NCBI RefSeq assembly: GCF_017104965.1
Contig: NZ_JAAGPR010000023.1
Location: 1-64,000 of the forward strand
Source of the DNA: Paraburkholderia sp. Ac-20340
Lineage (GTDB): Bacteria; Pseudomonadota; Gammaproteobacteria; Burkholderiales; Burkholderiaceae
Direction: 5' to 3'
DNA: 64,000 nt
In this document: positions 1 through 8,456 of the stretch, one piece after another
How positions within the stretch are numbered: the stretch's first letter is position 1
Layout of the letters: each line of letters opens with the position of its first letter
The notes under the pieces: generated by a model
Told to the model about the DNA's origin: nothing
Seen by the model: the letters and a program-made list of their open reading frames with translations, nothing else
Database searches by the model: none
Made by a program: the position numbers and the translations under genes

Positions 1-134
1 GGCGTGCCCGCAGTGCGCGGCGGCTCGGCCGCCGTAGCGACCGCTGGCGCGGCGGCGCTCACGCCCGCTGTCGCCACTGCCGCGCCGGCGGCCTTGAGAA
101 AGTTGCGGCGTCCGTCGTTGGTACGGTCCTTCAT
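1..134 (-). CDS. N-terminus of a Tat-exported protein (partial)
   Basis: Only the first 44 or so codons are inside the window; the gene continues past the left edge. The protein starts at the ATG complementary to 132-134 and reads as a textbook twin-arginine signal peptide: a polar start, then R-R-N-F-L-K (residues 9-14), then an Ala-rich hydrophobic stretch ending near an A-T-A-A cleavage region. Such leaders carry folded, usually cofactor-containing proteins (oxidoreductases, molybdoenzymes and others) to the periplasm. The mature part is not visible, so the function cannot be named. It is divergent from the LysR gene at 280, which is the usual arrangement for a LysR target. Confidence 0.75.
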   Translation of the reverse strand, partial: MKDRTNDGRRNFLKAAGAAVATAGVSAAAPAVATAAEPPRTAGT

Positions 135-237
135 CGGCTGTCTCCTTCATGGTGGGCGTGTCGTCGTTGCGCGCACGCCCTTGTTCGCGGGCCTTTTATT
201 ATTCGCGGATCGGCGTGAGATTCGATGAAAGATTCCG

Positions 238-260
238 CATAATCCATAACCGTGGATATA
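238..260. promoter_or_regulatory. possible LysR operator in divergent intergenic region
   Basis: Between the Tat-exported gene and the LysR gene lies an AT-rich patch with the inverted repeat ATCCA (242-246) and TGGAT (253-257). Interrupted dyads of this kind in a LysR/target divergent promoter are typical binding sites. Assignment is by position only. Confidence 0.3.
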
Positions 261-279
261 TGAATGGAATCGCCCTGTC

Positions 280-1293
280 ATGAGTGCTGCAAAAGCTGCT
301 GCCAATACTGCGACCAAGCCCGCTGCCAGTCCACGCGCCGCGCATGACGCCGCGCGCCTGGCCGCCTTGCCGGTTGCACTGCGCCGTTTGCGTCTGCGCG
401 ACCTCGAAACGCTCGAATGGCTGGGCCGCTTTCGCAGCTTCGCGCGCACGGCCGAAACCGCGTCGATCTCGCAGCCCGCGTTGTCCAAATGGCTGCGCGA
501 GCTCGAAGAATCGCTCGGCCTCAAGCTGTTCGAGCGCACCTCGCGGCGCGTCGAACCCACGCTTTACGGCGAGGCGATGCTCGACTGCATCGCACGCATC
601 CTCAACGATCTGCGCGAGATCGAACCCGCTTTCGAAGCACTGCGCCACGGTCTGGGCCAGCCGCTCACCATCGGCCTGCTGCCGAATATGGACGAGCAGT
701 TCCTGCCCAGCGTGCTCGCGTGGCTGCGCGAGCACGACACGCCGATCCAGCTCAACGTGCGCGTCGATACGCTCGATCGCCTGCTACCGCACGCGCAGCG
801 CCGCGAACTCGATCTGCTGGTGTGCCGCCTGGAAGCGACCGCGCTGGCCTCGGGCCTGCGCGCGGACGAACTGCTACGCGACGAGGTGGTGGTCGTGGCG
901 GGTCATCGGCATCCGCTGCACCGGCGCACGCGCATCAGCTGGGCCGATACGACCGCGTTCCCGTGGATCGCGCCGCCGCTGGGCTCGCCGATGCGCACCG
1001 CTCTGGAAGCCGAATTCGCGCGCGCGGGCCACGCCATGCCGCAAATCCTCATGGAATCGGCCTCGCATCACACCAATCGCGCCGTGGCGCAGCGCATGCC
1101 CTGCCTGTTCGTGACCTCGGCCACGCGCGCGGCCCGCAGCGACGCCATGCGCGAATTGCGCACGCTGCCGCTCAAACTCACGACGATTGCGCCCGCCGTC
1201 GGCGCGTTGAGTCACGAGCCGCGCAGCGCGGCCGTCGCCACCGTGCTGGAAGCCTTGCGCCACGCGGCGCGCGAGCAGCAGTCATCGGCATAA
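280..1293 (+). CDS. LysR family transcriptional regulator
   Basis: A 337-residue LysR-type regulator. A non-conserved Ala-rich N-terminal extension (about residues 1-35) precedes the winged helix-turn-helix (about 38-97, with the typical ETASISQPALSKWLRELE helix), followed by a periplasmic-binding-protein-like effector domain (about 125-320). The usual family length is about 300, so the true start may be internal, but no strong alternative start is seen. It is divergent from the Tat-exported gene at the left edge and lies 146 bp upstream of alr, so the divergent gene is the more likely target. The effector is unknown. Confidence 0.9.
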   Translation: MSAAKAAANTATKPAASPRAAHDAARLAALPVALRRLRLRDLETLEWLGRFRSFARTAETASISQPALSKWLRELEESLGLKLFERTSRRVEPTLYGEAMLDCIARILNDLREIEPAFEALRHGLGQPLTIGLLPNMDEQFLPSVLAWLREHDTPIQLNVRVDTLDRLLPHAQRRELDLLVCRLEATALASGLRADELLRDEVVVVAGHRHPLHRRTRISWADTTAFPWIAPPLGSPMRTALEAEFARAGHAMPQILMESASHHTNRAVAQRMPCLFVTSATRAARSDAMRELRTLPLKLTTIAPAVGALSHEPRSAAVATVLEALRHAAREQQSSA

Positions 1294-1439
1294 AGCGGGC
1301 CCCGGGACCGCCAGATCGCATAAACGCAGTCGATAAACCCAAATTCCCAGAAAAATTCATTAAAAATAACTGGACGAAAATCAATACGATTGCACAAATT
1401 ACTGGTCAAGCCAGCCAACCTTCGTCCGCAGGATCGCCT

Positions 1440-2552
1440 ATGCCGCGCCCCATTTCCGTCCGCATCCATCCCGAAGCCATCCGCCACAATCTCCAGCTCG
1501 CCGCGCGCAGCGCCGCGGGCGCGCGCGTGTGGGCCGTCGTCAAGGCCAATGCTTACGGTCACGGCATCGAGCGCATTTATGCGGCGCTCGCGGACGCGGA
1601 CGGCATCGCCCTGCTCGATCTCGACGAAGCGGTGCGCGTGCGCGAACTCGGCTGGACCAAGCCGATCCTGCTGCTCGAAGGCGTGTTCGATGCCGCCGAC
1701 GTTGCCACCGTGGTCGCGCATCGCCTGAGCGTCGCCGTGCATTGCGACGAGCAACTGGCGCTGCTCGCGGCCGCGCGCACCACGCAGCCGATCGACATCC
1801 AACTGAAGATGAACTCGGGCATGAACCGGCTGGGTTACCGGCCCGACGCCTATCGCGCGGCCTGGGAACGCGCCCGCGCGATTCCGACGATCGGCGCGAT
1901 CACGCTGATGACCCACTTCGCCAACGCCGACGATGGCTCCATCGACTGGCAGCTCGATCGCTTCGATGCCGCAACCGCCGGCATTCCGGGCGAGCGCACG
2001 CTGTCGAATTCGGCCGCGGTGCTCTGGCATCCGCACGCGCACCGCGACTGGGTGCGTCCCGGCACGATCCTCTACGGCGCGTCGCCCACGGGCGCGGCGC
2101 GGCATATCGAAGGCGTCGGCCTGCGTGCGGGCATGACGCTGTCGAGCCAGATCATCGGCGTGCAGACGCTCGCGCCGCAGGAAACCATCGGCTATGGGCG
2201 CACCTATGCGGTCGAGCAGCCGATGCGCATCGGCGTGGTGGCGTGCGGTTATGCGGATGGCTATCCGCGTCATGCGCCGACGGGCACGCCGATCGTCGTC
2301 GATGGCGTGCGCACGCGCACGGTCGGCCGCGTGTCGATGGATATGCTGACGGTCGATCTCACGCCTTGTCCGAACGCGGGCATCGGCTCGCACGTCGAGC
2401 TGTGGGGCGAAAACGTGAAGGTCGATGAAGTGGCGGAACCGGCGGGCACGATCGGCTATGAGTTGATGTGCGCGGTGGCGCGACGCGTGCCGGTCGTAGT
2501 CGACGATCTCGCGACGGTAAGCAGCGCAGCCGAAGAAGGCGTGACGGCCTGA
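1440..2552 (+). CDS. alr: alanine racemase
   Basis: A 370-residue fold-type III PLP enzyme that interconverts L- and D-alanine, supplying D-Ala for peptidoglycan or feeding alanine catabolism (DadX role). The PLP lysine motif V-V-K-A-N-A-Y-G-H-G is present (Lys35), as are the G-Y-G region with the catalytic Tyr and the conserved G-Y-A-D-G-Y segment. The ATG at 1440 is chosen because the conserved N-terminal strand starts only a few residues later, although the reading frame is open far upstream inside the LysR gene. The upstream 146 bp is AT-rich and probably holds its promoter. Biosynthetic Alr and catabolic DadX cannot be told apart here. Confidence 0.92.
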   Translation: MPRPISVRIHPEAIRHNLQLAARSAAGARVWAVVKANAYGHGIERIYAALADADGIALLDLDEAVRVRELGWTKPILLLEGVFDAADVATVVAHRLSVAVHCDEQLALLAAARTTQPIDIQLKMNSGMNRLGYRPDAYRAAWERARAIPTIGAITLMTHFANADDGSIDWQLDRFDAATAGIPGERTLSNSAAVLWHPHAHRDWVRPGTILYGASPTGAARHIEGVGLRAGMTLSSQIIGVQTLAPQETIGYGRTYAVEQPMRIGVVACGYADGYPRHAPTGTPIVVDGVRTRTVGRVSMDMLTVDLTPCPNAGIGSHVELWGENVKVDEVAEPAGTIGYELMCAVARRVPVVVDDLATVSSAAEEGVTA

Positions 2553-2571
2553 AGCGCGCATTCAGCGCAGA

Positions 2572-2602
2572 CAGTGCGCGACGCTTCGAGCGTCGCGCAC
2601 TG
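2572..2602. terminator. strong hairpin between convergent genes
   Basis: A perfect 14-bp stem (CAGTGCGCGACGCT, then loop TCG, then its complement) sits between the stops of alr (+) and the decarboxylase-like gene (-). It is very GC-rich and is followed on + by an A-rich rather than T-rich stretch. On the minus strand that same A-rich tract lies on the wrong side. It is probably a bidirectional transcription barrier rather than a classic intrinsic terminator. Confidence 0.6.
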
Positions 2603-2610
2603 AATAAAAG

Positions 2611-3069
2611 TCACTCGGGCAATTCGACGCCCATCTCCGCCAGCACTTCCTTCGCAGCCCGAAACGCTTCGCTCGCCGCGGGCGCGCCCGCATAGATCGC
2701 GCTGTGCAGCAGCACTTCGCGAATTTCCACGACACTTGCGCCGTTGTTGATCGCGCCGCGCACGTGGCCTTTGAGTTCGGTGCTACGACCGAGCGCTGCG
2801 AGCATCGAGCACGTGCATAGACTGCGCGTCTTGAGATCGAGTCCGTCGCGCAGCCACGTGCTGCCCCATGCGTGTTCGTTGAGCCATTCCTGGAGTGGGC
2901 GCGTGAAGCCGTCCATCGATCCCATCGCGCGCGCCACGAAGGCTTCGCCCATCACCTGGGTGCGCCTGGCCTTGCCGGCCTCGGCTCCGGTTTGTGCTTT
3001 GGATGCTTTGGGCGCTTTGACCTTGCTGCCTTTCGAGGATTTCTTCTTCGATTCCTTTGCATCGCTCAT
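2611..3069 (-). CDS. carboxymuconolactone decarboxylase family protein
   Basis: 152 residues. The first about 40 are a Lys/Ser/Ala-rich low-complexity extension; the rest is one CMD/AhpD-like domain with the conserved pattern D-L-K-T-R-S-L, H-V-R-G-A-I-N-N-G-A, E-I-R-E-V-L-L-H-S-A-I-Y-A-G-A-P-A. This matches the PcaC-type four-helix fold. PcaC decarboxylates 4-carboxymuconolactone in protocatechuate degradation, but no other pca genes are near, so the substrate is open. It is convergent with alr. The basic N-terminal tail is unusual for the family. Confidence 0.8.
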   Translation of the reverse strand: MSDAKESKKKSSKGSKVKAPKASKAQTGAEAGKARRTQVMGEAFVARAMGSMDGFTRPLQEWLNEHAWGSTWLRDGLDLKTRSLCTCSMLAALGRSTELKGHVRGAINNGASVVEIREVLLHSAIYAGAPAASEAFRAAKEVLAEMGVELPE

Positions 3070-3163
3070 GATCGCGCTCGCTGACGGTTGAATGACGTCA
3101 TAGGCTAGCGCGCCAGAATGACGGTGCCTATCGTGTCGCCGCCGTGTCCACAGTCACGCACCC

Positions 3164-4621
3164 TCACGCCGAATAAAGCCCCTCCGGCCCATTACGCAGC
3201 GTGCGCGCAAGCACTTCCAGCGCATCGCGCAAGGTCTCGTGCGAGCGCGCTCCGCCCAGGCTCAAACGCACAGCATGCGGCGCCGACCCGCGCCCGATCA
3301 CGAAGCTATCCGCCGTCTTCGCCAGCACGCCCGCCTGGCGCAACGCCGCCGCGAACTCCGCTGCGCGCCACGGTTCCGCGAGCGGCAACCACAAGTGCGG
3401 GCTGGCCGGATCGGTCCGATATGTCCAGCCCGACAGCACTTCGGCGGCAATCGCCTGACGCACATCCACGCAGGCGCGCTGCTGCGCGACCAGGCGGTCG
3501 ATTTCGCCATTGACGATCCAGCGCGCCGCGATTTCCGCGCTCAAAGGCGAAGTCATCCAGCAGTCGCTGCGGATCACCGCGAGAATCTTGCCGACCCAAT
3601 CCTGCGGCGCCTGCACGTAACCCACGCGCAAACCCGGCGCAACCGCCTTCGACAGACTGCTGATCACGATGCCGTGCTCGGGCAAGCGCGCCGTCAACGG
3701 CGCAGGCGGCGCATCGAGCAGCGCCGCCGGAACCAGGTCTTCGATCACCACCAGATGGTGACGCACGGCGATCTCGGCGATGGCCGCGCGGCGCGCTTCG
3801 GAGAGCGTCGCCGTGGTCGGGTTGTGCAGCGTCGGCACGCAGAACAGCGCGCGCGGCGCGAGCAGCGCGCAGGCACGTTCGAGCGCGGCGGGCACGATGC
3901 CCTCTTCATCGATTTCGATGCCGACCAGGTTCAGCCGCAGTTGCCGCGCCAGCGCGACGATGCCCGGATAGCTCAGCGCCTCCGCGAAAATCGTGTCGCC
4001 GGGACGCAGCACCGCGCGCAGCACACAGGCAAGTCCATGTTGCGCGCCTTGGGTCACAAGCACGCGTTCGGCGGGCACCGTGCAGCCCATGCGCGCAAGC
4101 CAGCGCGCGCCGGCTTCGCGATGCGAGCGCCGGCCGCCTTCGGGCTGATACAGCAGCAATTCGCCGGCAAGGCGTTCGTCGGCGGCGAGTTCGCGCAGCG
4201 TCTGGGTGAGCAGCAGCGCTTCGTCCGTCGGCATCGGCACGTTCTGGCCGAGATCGACCGGACGCCCCGGCGCGGGCGCAGGCGGCGCGCTGCCCAACGG
4301 CGTGCTCGCCGCCGCCTCGCTGTGCTCCGGCGCCTGACGCGTGCGCGCGGGCAGACGTGCGCCATCGGCATCGGGTTCGGCCACATAGGTGCCGTCGCCG
4401 ACGCGCGCCACCACCATGCCGCAACGCTCAAGCTCGGTATAGGCGCGGCTGACCGTGCCGGTCGTCACATTCAATTTCTTTGCCAGCAGCCGATGCGCGG
4501 GCAATTTCTCGCCGGGCAACATCTGGCCCCCGTTGATTGCCTGTGCGTAAGCGTAGGCAATCGCGCGGTATTTCGGTTCGCCGCGCGGTAGCGCGGGCAG
4601 CGTGGGCAACCAGCCGTTCAT
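3164..4621 (-). CDS. MocR-type PLP-dependent transcriptional regulator
   Basis: 485 residues with an N-terminal GntR winged helix (about 15-80, with the helix N-V-T-T-G-T-V-S-R-A-Y-T-E-L-E), an Ala/Pro-rich linker (about 85-125), and a C-terminal fold-type I aminotransferase-like domain that includes the PLP-lysine motif S-S-L-S-K. MocR proteins sense PLP adducts of amino acids or amines. It is divergent from the enolase-superfamily gene at 4839 across 217 bp that contain tandem direct repeats and a palindrome, so it probably controls that gene or operon and itself. PdxR and GabR are the best-known relatives; which ligand applies here cannot be read from the sequence. Confidence 0.9.
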   Translation of the reverse strand: MNGWLPTLPALPRGEPKYRAIAYAYAQAINGGQMLPGEKLPAHRLLAKKLNVTTGTVSRAYTELERCGMVVARVGDGTYVAEPDADGARLPARTRQAPEHSEAAASTPLGSAPPAPAPGRPVDLGQNVPMPTDEALLLTQTLRELAADERLAGELLLYQPEGGRRSHREAGARWLARMGCTVPAERVLVTQGAQHGLACVLRAVLRPGDTIFAEALSYPGIVALARQLRLNLVGIEIDEEGIVPAALERACALLAPRALFCVPTLHNPTTATLSEARRAAIAEIAVRHHLVVIEDLVPAALLDAPPAPLTARLPEHGIVISSLSKAVAPGLRVGYVQAPQDWVGKILAVIRSDCWMTSPLSAEIAARWIVNGEIDRLVAQQRACVDVRQAIAAEVLSGWTYRTDPASPHLWLPLAEPWRAAEFAAALRQAGVLAKTADSFVIGRGSAPHAVRLSLGGARSHETLRDALEVLARTLRNGPEGLYSA

Positions 4622-4685
4622 GGGTGTTTTCCCGAAGGTCGAAGCGCGCCGCGCTCCCGCACGGCGGCTGCGTCATTATCGCGCC

Positions 4686-4733
4686 CAATTCGCGGAATTG
4701 AAGGCTGTCATTTACTTCAATTGACTTCATTGA
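4686..4733. promoter_or_regulatory. candidate MocR operator: palindrome plus direct repeats
   Basis: The divergent region holds a perfect palindrome, CAATTC and GAATTG separated by GCG (4686-4700), and 13 bp further two tandem decamers, ACTTCAATTG (4714-4723) and ACTTCATTGA (4724-4733). MocR regulators such as GabR and PdxR are known to bind direct repeats, and this is the only such element in the gap. Confidence 0.5.
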
Positions 4734-4838
4734 GTGCCACAAATTGACCCTCTAGGATGCCGTAACGCCTGAAGAGGCCAAGGAGACAATCGCCGCCCGC
4801 ACCGCGTTTCGCGCGCAGCAGGCGGCGCGACACGCGCC

Positions 4839-5969
4839 ATGACCAATCGCATCGCCCGCATCACGATCAGCCAGCATCGTCTGCCGCTCGATCCGCCGTT
4901 TCCGGCGTCCTGGGACAGCCGCCCGCGCCGCGCCTTCCCCGCGACCATCGTGCGTGTGGAGGACAGCGAAGGACGTGTCGGCATCGGCTCGGGCGACGCC
5001 ATGTACGGCTTCGACGATTACCGCGAACTCTTCATCGGCGCCGATCCGCTCGATCTGGCCCGCCACAGTGCCATCCTCGACAATCTCAGCTTCCACGCCG
5101 GCCGGCTCTGGCCGCTCGACGTCGCGCTGTGGGATCTGGCCGGCAAGATTCTGGGCGAGCCGTGCTGGCAGATGGCCGGCGCACGCTCGCGCCGGGTGCG
5201 CGCTTACGCGTCCTCGGGCGTGCATCGTCCGCTCGATGGGATGGCGCGCTGGGCCGAACACGCCGTCGAGCGCGGCTTTCCGGCGCTCAAGGTGCGCTTC
5301 GGCCGCGAGCGTCTCGCCGACGATATCGCCGCGCTGGCCGCCGTGCGCGAAGCCGCGGGCGACACCATCGAGATCATGGTCGACTGCAATCAGGGCTGGC
5401 GCATGCCCTGGGACACGCAGGCGCCGTGGCGCGTGGAAGAAGCGCTCGCGGTGATTCGCGAGATCGAGCGTTATCGGCCTTATTGGGTGGAAGAGCCGCT
5501 GCATCGCGGCGATTACGCGGGTCATGCGCGTCTGCGCCAGTTGACCGAAGTGCGCATTGCCGGCGGCGAGATGACGCGCGAGGCGCACGAATTCGCGGCG
5601 CTGCTCGCGCACGATTGCCTCGACGTCTATCAACCCGATGTGGTCTGCTCGCTCGGCATGGAAGGCGCGCGCCACCTCGCCGCGCAGATCGAAGCCAGCG
5701 GCAAGATCTTCACGCCGCACACGTGGGGCAACGGCATTGGCCTCGCAGCGAATCTGCATGTGGTGGCGGGCGCGGGCAACGCGCCCTTCGTCGAATTCCC
5801 CTACGACCCGCCCGAATGGACGCCCGCGCGGCGCGACTATCCGCTCACGCGCGCAATCGAGCCCGATGCGCAAGGCTGGATCGACCTGGGCGACGCGCCG
5901 GGTCTCGGTATCGAACTGGACGAAGCGGTGCTGGCTAGCACGCTTGCCAGCGACAGCCGCTACGACTGA
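4839..5969 (+). CDS. enolase-superfamily enzyme, mandelate racemase subgroup
   Basis: 376 residues. It has an enolase N-terminal capping domain (about 1-125) and a C-terminal barrel. Visible catalytic features are K151-x-R153 on strand 2, metal ligands D182, E219 and E244, and a mandelate-racemase-type dyad D267/H294 with exactly the 27-residue spacing of the prototype, plus E319. These enzymes abstract a proton alpha to a carboxylate, giving epimerases, dehydratases or racemases. The neighbours are a betaine-type binding protein and a porin, so a carboxylated betaine or amino-acid derivative is plausible. Hydroxyproline-betaine epimerase is a known precedent found through the same kind of context, but this is inference. 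It is divergent from the MocR regulator. Confidence 0.82.
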   Translation: MTNRIARITISQHRLPLDPPFPASWDSRPRRAFPATIVRVEDSEGRVGIGSGDAMYGFDDYRELFIGADPLDLARHSAILDNLSFHAGRLWPLDVALWDLAGKILGEPCWQMAGARSRRVRAYASSGVHRPLDGMARWAEHAVERGFPALKVRFGRERLADDIAALAAVREAAGDTIEIMVDCNQGWRMPWDTQAPWRVEEALAVIREIERYRPYWVEEPLHRGDYAGHARLRQLTEVRIAGGEMTREAHEFAALLAHDCLDVYQPDVVCSLGMEGARHLAAQIEASGKIFTPHTWGNGIGLAANLHVVAGAGNAPFVEFPYDPPEWTPARRDYPLTRAIEPDAQGWIDLGDAPGLGIELDEAVLASTLASDSRYD

Positions 5970-6099
5970 ATCGTCGACAAAACATCTGAATAAAGCGGGC
6001 CAACGCGCAAGCGCCCCGCTCCGGGTGCGCCCAAAAAACGCGAACGACCGGACTAAACCTGAAGCATTCCGAAACAATTCCAATAGAAGGAGACACGTC

Positions 6100-7152
6100 A
6101 TGAAAAAACTTACCCGACCGCTGATTGCCGCCCTCCGGGCGGCCCTGCTCGCCGCGCCGCTCGCCATTGCCACGATGCCCGCGCACGCGGCCGGCAACTG
6201 GTGCAGCCAGGGCAAGCCGGTGCACTTCGCGGGCGTCACGTGGGAAAGCGGCAACTTCACCAGCGAAGTGCTGCGCTACATCGTCAAGAACGGCTACGGC
6301 TGCCAGACCGATACGGTGCCTGGCAGCACGGCCGCCACGGAAACGGCGCTCTCGCGTAACGACCTGCAGGTGTGGTCGGAACAATGGACGGGCCGCTCGG
6401 AAATCATCGCGGGCGCCGTGAAGGCCGGTTCGGTGAAGCTCGTGGGCGACACGCTGCCGGGCGGCACGAAGGAAGGCTGGTACGTGCCCGACTACGTGAT
6501 TCACGGCGACCCCAAGCGCGGCATCAAGCCGAGCGCGCCGGGCCTGCAATCCGTGAGCGATCTGCCCAAGTACAAAGACCTCTTCACCGACGACGAAGAA
6601 CCGGATCACGGCCGCTTCCTGAACTGCCCGTCGGGCTGGGATTGCGAGCGCGTGAACACGCGCCTGCTGAAACTGCTCAAGCTCGACGACAGCTATACGA
6701 ACTTCCGCCCCGGCACGGGCGCGGCGCTCGATGCGGCGATTTCATCGGCCTATGCTCGCGGCAAGCCGATCCTCACTTACTACTGGGAACCGGCCGCGCT
6801 GATGGCGAAGTACAAGTTCGTGCAACTCAAGATGCCGCCGTTCAACGAAGCCTGCTGGAAGACGCTGCGCGATGCCGGCAGCACGCAGCCGTGCGCGTCG
6901 TCGTATCTGGTTTCGCAACTGAAGATCGGCGTATCGACGCCTTTTTATCAGGCCGAACCGGACGTGATGGCGTTCTTCCAGAAAGTGAATTTCCCGATCG
7001 ACTTCCTGAACAACACGATTCTCGACATGACCGAGCATAAGGTCGATGCCCAGGCCGAAGCGCTCAAGTTCCTCAAGACGCATCCGGAAATGTGGAAGAC
7101 GTGGGTGCCCGCCGATGTCGCGACCAAGGTGCAGAAGTCGCTGGGCGCTTGA
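6100..7152 (+). CDS. glycine-betaine/quaternary-amine ABC transporter binding protein (orphan)
   Basis: 350 residues with a Sec signal peptide (about 1-30, ending near H-A-A) followed by an OpuAC/ProX-type periplasmic domain. The start at 6100 has a clear AAGGAGA ribosome site. Key segments such as W-Y-V-P-D-Y-V-I and a Cys pair in N-C-P-S-G-W-D-C-E-R are shared with the binding protein at 14237; the two are clear paralogues. No permease or ATPase gene follows, so it probably delivers ligand to the ProW/ProV system at 15332-17167 or acts as an alternative receptor. It lies 130 bp after the enolase gene, probably in the same transcription unit. Confidence 0.87.
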   Translation: MKKLTRPLIAALRAALLAAPLAIATMPAHAAGNWCSQGKPVHFAGVTWESGNFTSEVLRYIVKNGYGCQTDTVPGSTAATETALSRNDLQVWSEQWTGRSEIIAGAVKAGSVKLVGDTLPGGTKEGWYVPDYVIHGDPKRGIKPSAPGLQSVSDLPKYKDLFTDDEEPDHGRFLNCPSGWDCERVNTRLLKLLKLDDSYTNFRPGTGAALDAAISSAYARGKPILTYYWEPAALMAKYKFVQLKMPPFNEACWKTLRDAGSTQPCASSYLVSQLKIGVSTPFYQAEPDVMAFFQKVNFPIDFLNNTILDMTEHKVDAQAEALKFLKTHPEMWKTWVPADVATKVQKSLGA

Positions 7153-7239
7153 ATCGTCATTTAATTCGTATTACCAGGTAAGTAGCTAACCAGAAATGGG
7201 CGCCTCAAAGGCTGCGGCGCTCAACCAAGGAGACTCGGA

Positions 7240-8376
7240 GTGAAGAAGAAACTTCTCGCGGCGCTGCCGCTCGCGCTCGCCGCAGCGGGCGCTCATGCGC
7301 AAAGCAGCGTCACGCTGTACGGCATCATCGATCTGGGCGTGGACTACGCCAATAACGTCGTCAACGGCGCGAACGGCAACCTCGTGCCGGGCAGCGGCGG
7401 CCATCTGGTGCAGATGCAAAGCGGCGTGCCGGCAGGCAGCCGCTGGGGCCTGCGCGGTTCGGAAGACCTGGGCAGCGGCTATTCGGCGATCTTCCGCCTC
7501 GAAAGCGGCTTCAACGCCGCGACGGGCGCGGCGGGCGGCGGCCTGGCGTTTTCGCGTAACGCTTATGTCGGCCTGAAATCGGAACAATACGGTCAGGTGA
7601 CGCTGGGCAAACAGTGGGACGCCACCGTCGATCTGATCGAGCCGTACTCGCTGAACGGCAACTATGGCGGCTGGTACTTCGCGCACCCGAACGACATGGA
7701 CAACCTCGACAACGGGTTCCCGGTCAACAACGCGATCAAGTACATCAGCCCGGTAATCGCAGGCTTCCAGTTCGAAGGCCACTACTCGTTCGGCGGCCAG
7801 GCCGGCCAGTTCTCGAACAACGCATCGTATAGCGCGGCAGCGGCGTATACGCTGGGATCGTTCAGCGCGGGCGTCGGCTACCTGCGCATCAACGATCCGA
7901 TTTCGGCCGTGGCGGGATATGGCAGCGGCGGCGGCTACGTGAACACGATCTACGGCAACGCGCTGGCGAATGCACGCTATCAAGGCATTCTTTCGGCGGG
8001 CGCATCGTATGTGCTGGGCAGCCTCAAGCTGATGGCGAACTACTCGAACGTGGACTTCTCCTCGGGTAACGGCAGCCACGATCTGCACTTCCAGAACTAC
8101 GAGCTTTCGGGCACGTATGCGGTCACGCCGGCCTTCTCGGTGGGCGCGGGCTACACCTTCACGATGGGCCAGGATCATGCCACCGACGGCGATCCGAAAT
8201 ACCATCAGGTCAACCTGATCGCGCAATATGCGCTGTCCAAGCGCACCTCGGTCTACGCGATGGGCTCGTACCAGCACGCAGCAGGCAGCGCGGAAAACGC
8301 GCAGATCACGGGCTTCAATCCGTCGAGCACGCAAAACCAGGTGGTCAGCCGCGTGGGTATCACCCACTCCTTCTGA
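7240..8376 (+). CDS. Gram-negative trimeric porin (OmpC/Opc-like)
   Basis: 378 residues starting from GTG behind the sequence AAGGAGA. It has a signal peptide (K-K-K-L-L-A-A-L, cleaved after A-H-A) and then the Burkholderia porin opening Q-S-S-V-T-L-Y-G-I-I-D-L-G-V. The sequence is rich in alternating beta strands and ends in a terminal Phe (H-S-F), the outer-membrane assembly signal. It would form a 16-stranded general or substrate-selective pore. Its place directly after the binding protein suggests passage of the same solute through the outer membrane. Confidence 0.93.
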   Translation: MKKKLLAALPLALAAAGAHAQSSVTLYGIIDLGVDYANNVVNGANGNLVPGSGGHLVQMQSGVPAGSRWGLRGSEDLGSGYSAIFRLESGFNAATGAAGGGLAFSRNAYVGLKSEQYGQVTLGKQWDATVDLIEPYSLNGNYGGWYFAHPNDMDNLDNGFPVNNAIKYISPVIAGFQFEGHYSFGGQAGQFSNNASYSAAAAYTLGSFSAGVGYLRINDPISAVAGYGSGGGYVNTIYGNALANARYQGILSAGASYVLGSLKLMANYSNVDFSSGNGSHDLHFQNYELSGTYAVTPAFSVGAGYTFTMGQDHATDGDPKYHQVNLIAQYALSKRTSVYAMGSYQHAAGSAENAQITGFNPSSTQNQVVSRVGITHSF

Positions 8377-8390
8377 CGCACGCTGTCTGA

Positions 8391-8416
8391 AACGCCGGCG
8401 CAAGCCGGCGTTTTCC
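8391..8416 (+). terminator. intrinsic terminator after porin
   Basis: A perfect 9-bp stem (AACGCCGGC, loop GCAA, complementary arm at 8404-8412) runs directly into TTTT, 15 bp after the porin stop. It closes the enolase/binding protein/porin unit. Confidence 0.85.
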
Positions 8417-8456
8417 ATTTAGCTATCCGTATCGTTTTGCTTCAAGAGGTTGCAGC

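Noticed and set aside
417..1439. Long open frame running through the LysR gene into alr
   Set aside because: It is the alr frame extended upstream by GC-rich codon bias. Homology to alanine racemase begins only at the ATG at 1440.
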